Made by a program: the position numbers and the translations under genes. The notes below the pieces were generated by a model, which saw only the letters and a list, made by a program, of their open reading frames with translations, was not told where the DNA came from and did no database searches. Below are positions 14,482-15,473 of a stretch of 15,473 nt of DNA, one piece after another. The stretch's first letter is position 1, and the number at the start of each line of letters is the position of its first letter. This DNA is from an uncultured Eubacteriales bacterium (GTDB lineage: Bacteria; Bacillota; Clostridia; UBA1381; UBA9506). The stretch covers positions 1-15,473 of the forward strand of contig UQYH01000054.1 in NCBI GenBank assembly GCA_900545185.1, written 5' to 3'.

Positions 14482-15252
14482 CTACATAATTTGCATGCCT
14501 GCCGCTGCAGCCGCTTGCTTTAAAGCCACGTTCGGCGCTTCATCCATAATTAAAATATCCACATCCTCCGGCATGCAAAAGGTATGCGGCATTGATTTGC
14601 CCAGCTTACCTGCATCCATTAAAATAATGGTCTTTTTGGCTTTTTGAATCACAAACCGTTTCAGTTCCTGTTCGTCAAAGCTGCCATTTGTAAAACCGTC
14701 CTCCAAACTGTAACCGCTGGCCGCCATAAAGGCAATATCAATGTTAATATGGCGCACATGCTCAATGGCGCCGGCGCCGGATACGCACAAATTGCTGCGG
14801 TTTAATTCACCGCCAACCAAATTCACCGTTGCGCTTTGGTTTTGCGACAGCTCCAAGGCCACATTCACACCGTTTGTGATGATGGAAAACCGACCGTTTT
14901 TCAGCTGTCGTGCCAGCTGCATCATGGTCGAACCGGCATCGATAAAAATGCTGCGGCCCGTTTCGGCCAGCGGCGCTGCTTTTTCGGCAATCAGGCGTTT
15001 GCCGGAGGCATTCATAATTTCGCGCTGAATATAATCGCCCTCCACATCCTGAATCAAGCTTCTTGATAAATGAGAAAGCGATTTGGCACCGCCCTTAATT
15101 TTAATAATGCGGTTTTCGTTTTCCAAAAAATCCAAATCACGGCGGATTGTCATAGAAGAAACGTCAGGAAAAAGAGCCTCCAGCTCATGCAGGCTAACCT
15201 CGCCTTTTTGGTCAATAATGTCAGAAATCGACTGTCGCCTATCCTTCAGCAA
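14482..15252 (-). CDS. DeoR-family transcriptional regulator
   Basis: This 256-residue protein has the DeoR layout: an N-terminal winged helix-turn-helix (MLKDRRQSISDIIDQKGEVS, then SSMTIRRDLDFLE at 32-44, the family's recognition helix) and a C-terminal sugar-phosphate-binding domain of the phosphosugar isomerase fold. Domain motifs include IFIDAGSTMMQLA (102-114), IITNGVNVALEL (124-135), LVGGELNRSN (145-154), the GYSLEDGFTNG loop (180-190) and LMDAGKLGK (211-219). Most family members repress sugar catabolic operons and are released by a phosphorylated intermediate. The gene starts with TTG at 15250-15252: a stop codon lies in frame five codons upstream and no ATG fits. Being first in the operon and preceded by an operator-like repeat, it likely controls itself and the five genes after it. 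Confidence 0.93.
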   Translation of the reverse strand: MLKDRRQSISDIIDQKGEVSLHELEALFPDVSSMTIRRDLDFLENENRIIKIKGGAKSLSHLSRSLIQDVEGDYIQREIMNASGKRLIAEKAAPLAETGRSIFIDAGSTMMQLARQLKNGRFSIITNGVNVALELSQNQSATVNLVGGELNRSNLCVSGAGAIEHVRHINIDIAFMAASGYSLEDGFTNGSFDEQELKRFVIQKAKKTIILMDAGKLGKSMPHTFCMPEDVDILIMDEAPNVALKQAAAAAGMQIM

Positions 15253-15272
15253 CTTCTCATCGCCTCACATAT

Positions 15273-15314
15273 AAATGTTATTTTTTTTCATCCATTTGTT
15301 ATTATATAACATTT
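15273..15314. promoter_or_regulatory. Operator candidate of the DeoR-family regulator
   Basis: TGTTATTATATAACA (15297-15311) is an inverted repeat with 6-base arms that covers the -10 box of the operon promoter. In addition AAATGTTAT (15273-15281) is the exact reverse complement of ATAACATTT (15306-15314). Three copies of a TGTTAT-type half-site thus lie in 42 bases around the -10 box and start point. A repressor bound here would block transcription. Binding by the adjacent DeoR-family protein is inferred from position. Confidence 0.6.
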
Positions 15315-15329
15315 TATTGGTCAGGTCAA
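15301..15329 (-). promoter_or_regulatory. Sigma-A promoter of the catabolic operon
   Basis: On the minus strand TTGACC (-35) is followed after exactly 17 bases by TATAAT (-10), close to the sigma-A consensus. Transcription would start around 15294 and give a leader of about 40 bases before the TTG start of the regulator gene. This is the only strong promoter upstream of the six-gene block. Confidence 0.85.
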
Positions 15330-15413
15330 GTCATTTATCAGCTTTTTTTGCAAGAAAATCAATTACATTCATTGGGTTGTAACATAACTGTAATAAACAA
15401 AATAACTAAGCGA

Positions 15414-15442
15414 GGCAGGGAAGAACATAGTTCTTCCCTGCC
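15414..15442 (-). terminator. Long perfect hairpin, possible terminator of an upstream minus-strand gene
   Basis: GGCAGGGAAGAAC pairs over 13 bases with GTTCTTCCCTGCC around a 3-base loop. On the minus strand it is followed by TCGCTTAGTTATTTTGTTT, a broken T-rich tract, so it could end transcription of a minus-strand gene beyond the right edge. The upstream gene is not visible, so the role is inferred. Confidence 0.5.
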
Positions 15443-15444
15443 CG

Positions 15445-15469
15445 AGCGTGTCGAAAAAGTCGACACGCT
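15445..15469. repeat. Second palindrome abutting the right-edge hairpin
   Basis: AGCGTGTCGA and TCGACACGCT form a perfect 10-base stem around AAAAG, two bases from the neighbouring 13-base hairpin. Two unrelated perfect palindromes side by side are more than a simple terminator needs and may be part of a small dispersed element. Confidence 0.45.
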
Positions 15470-15473
15470 TCAA

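Larger units (their letters stand above)
15253..15473. other. Upstream control region of the catabolic operon
   Basis: This 221-base stretch has no gene. It holds the operon promoter (15301-15329), an inverted-repeat operator candidate (15273-15314), a direct repeat TGTAA/TGTAA spaced 11 bases (15378-15393), and two long palindromes at the right edge (15414-15442 and 15445-15469). Confidence 0.75.

Noticed and set aside
15330..15473. Divergent plus-strand promoter or gene start at the right edge
   Set aside because: No -35/-10 pair with proper spacing and no start codon with a ribosome site could be found on the plus strand; too little sequence remains to judge.
1..15473. CRISPR arrays, tRNA or rRNA genes, insertion sequences
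   Set aside because: No regularly spaced repeats, tRNA-like cloverleaf segments, rRNA-like sequence or transposase motifs were seen on either strand.

Overview
The window reads as a chromosomal segment from a Gram-positive-type anaerobe, most likely a gut Clostridia (Bacillota). This is inferred from gene family resemblance, strong AGGAGG-type ribosome sites, a canonical sigma-A promoter and moderate GC with AT-rich intergenic gaps. The species cannot be named from sequence alone. All twelve genes lie on the minus strand, so transcription runs from high to low coordinates. They form two blocks separated by a 348-base gap (6419-6766).

Block 1 (1-6418) is part of a surface polysaccharide (exopolysaccharide or capsule) cluster of the Wzx/Wzy type. 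In order of transcription it holds a WbuB/WcaI-like GT4 glycosyltransferase, a second GT4 glycosyltransferase, a Wzy-like polymerase, a GT2 glycosyltransferase, a polysaccharide pyruvyl transferase and the first 120 codons of a Wzx-like flippase cut by the left edge. Together they would extend a lipid-linked repeat unit, decorate it with pyruvate, flip it and polymerise it. The priming transferase and the chain-length control genes are not in the window.

Block 2 (6767-15252) is a six-gene catabolic operon: a DeoR-family regulator, a SorE-like (sorbose-1-phosphate reductase type) zinc dehydrogenase, a SorD/SrlD-like short-chain dehydrogenase with an unusual N-terminal extension, then a complete 2-oxoacid/acetoin-type dehydrogenase complex (E2, E3 and a fused, enlarged E1 alpha-beta). 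It is preceded by a near-consensus promoter whose -10 box lies inside an inverted repeat, and it ends in a hairpin near 6703-6733. The combination suggests that a ketose or polyol phosphate (or similar polyhydroxy compound) is isomerised by reduction and re-oxidation, and that a dicarbonyl or 2-oxo product is cleaved or decarboxylated to an acyl-CoA. The substrate is not known. No kinase, transporter or aldolase is visible in the window. This operon is the best candidate for an undescribed system.

The right edge (15253-15473) carries the operon promoter, its likely operator, and two adjacent long perfect palindromes that may be the terminator of an upstream gene or a small dispersed repeat.
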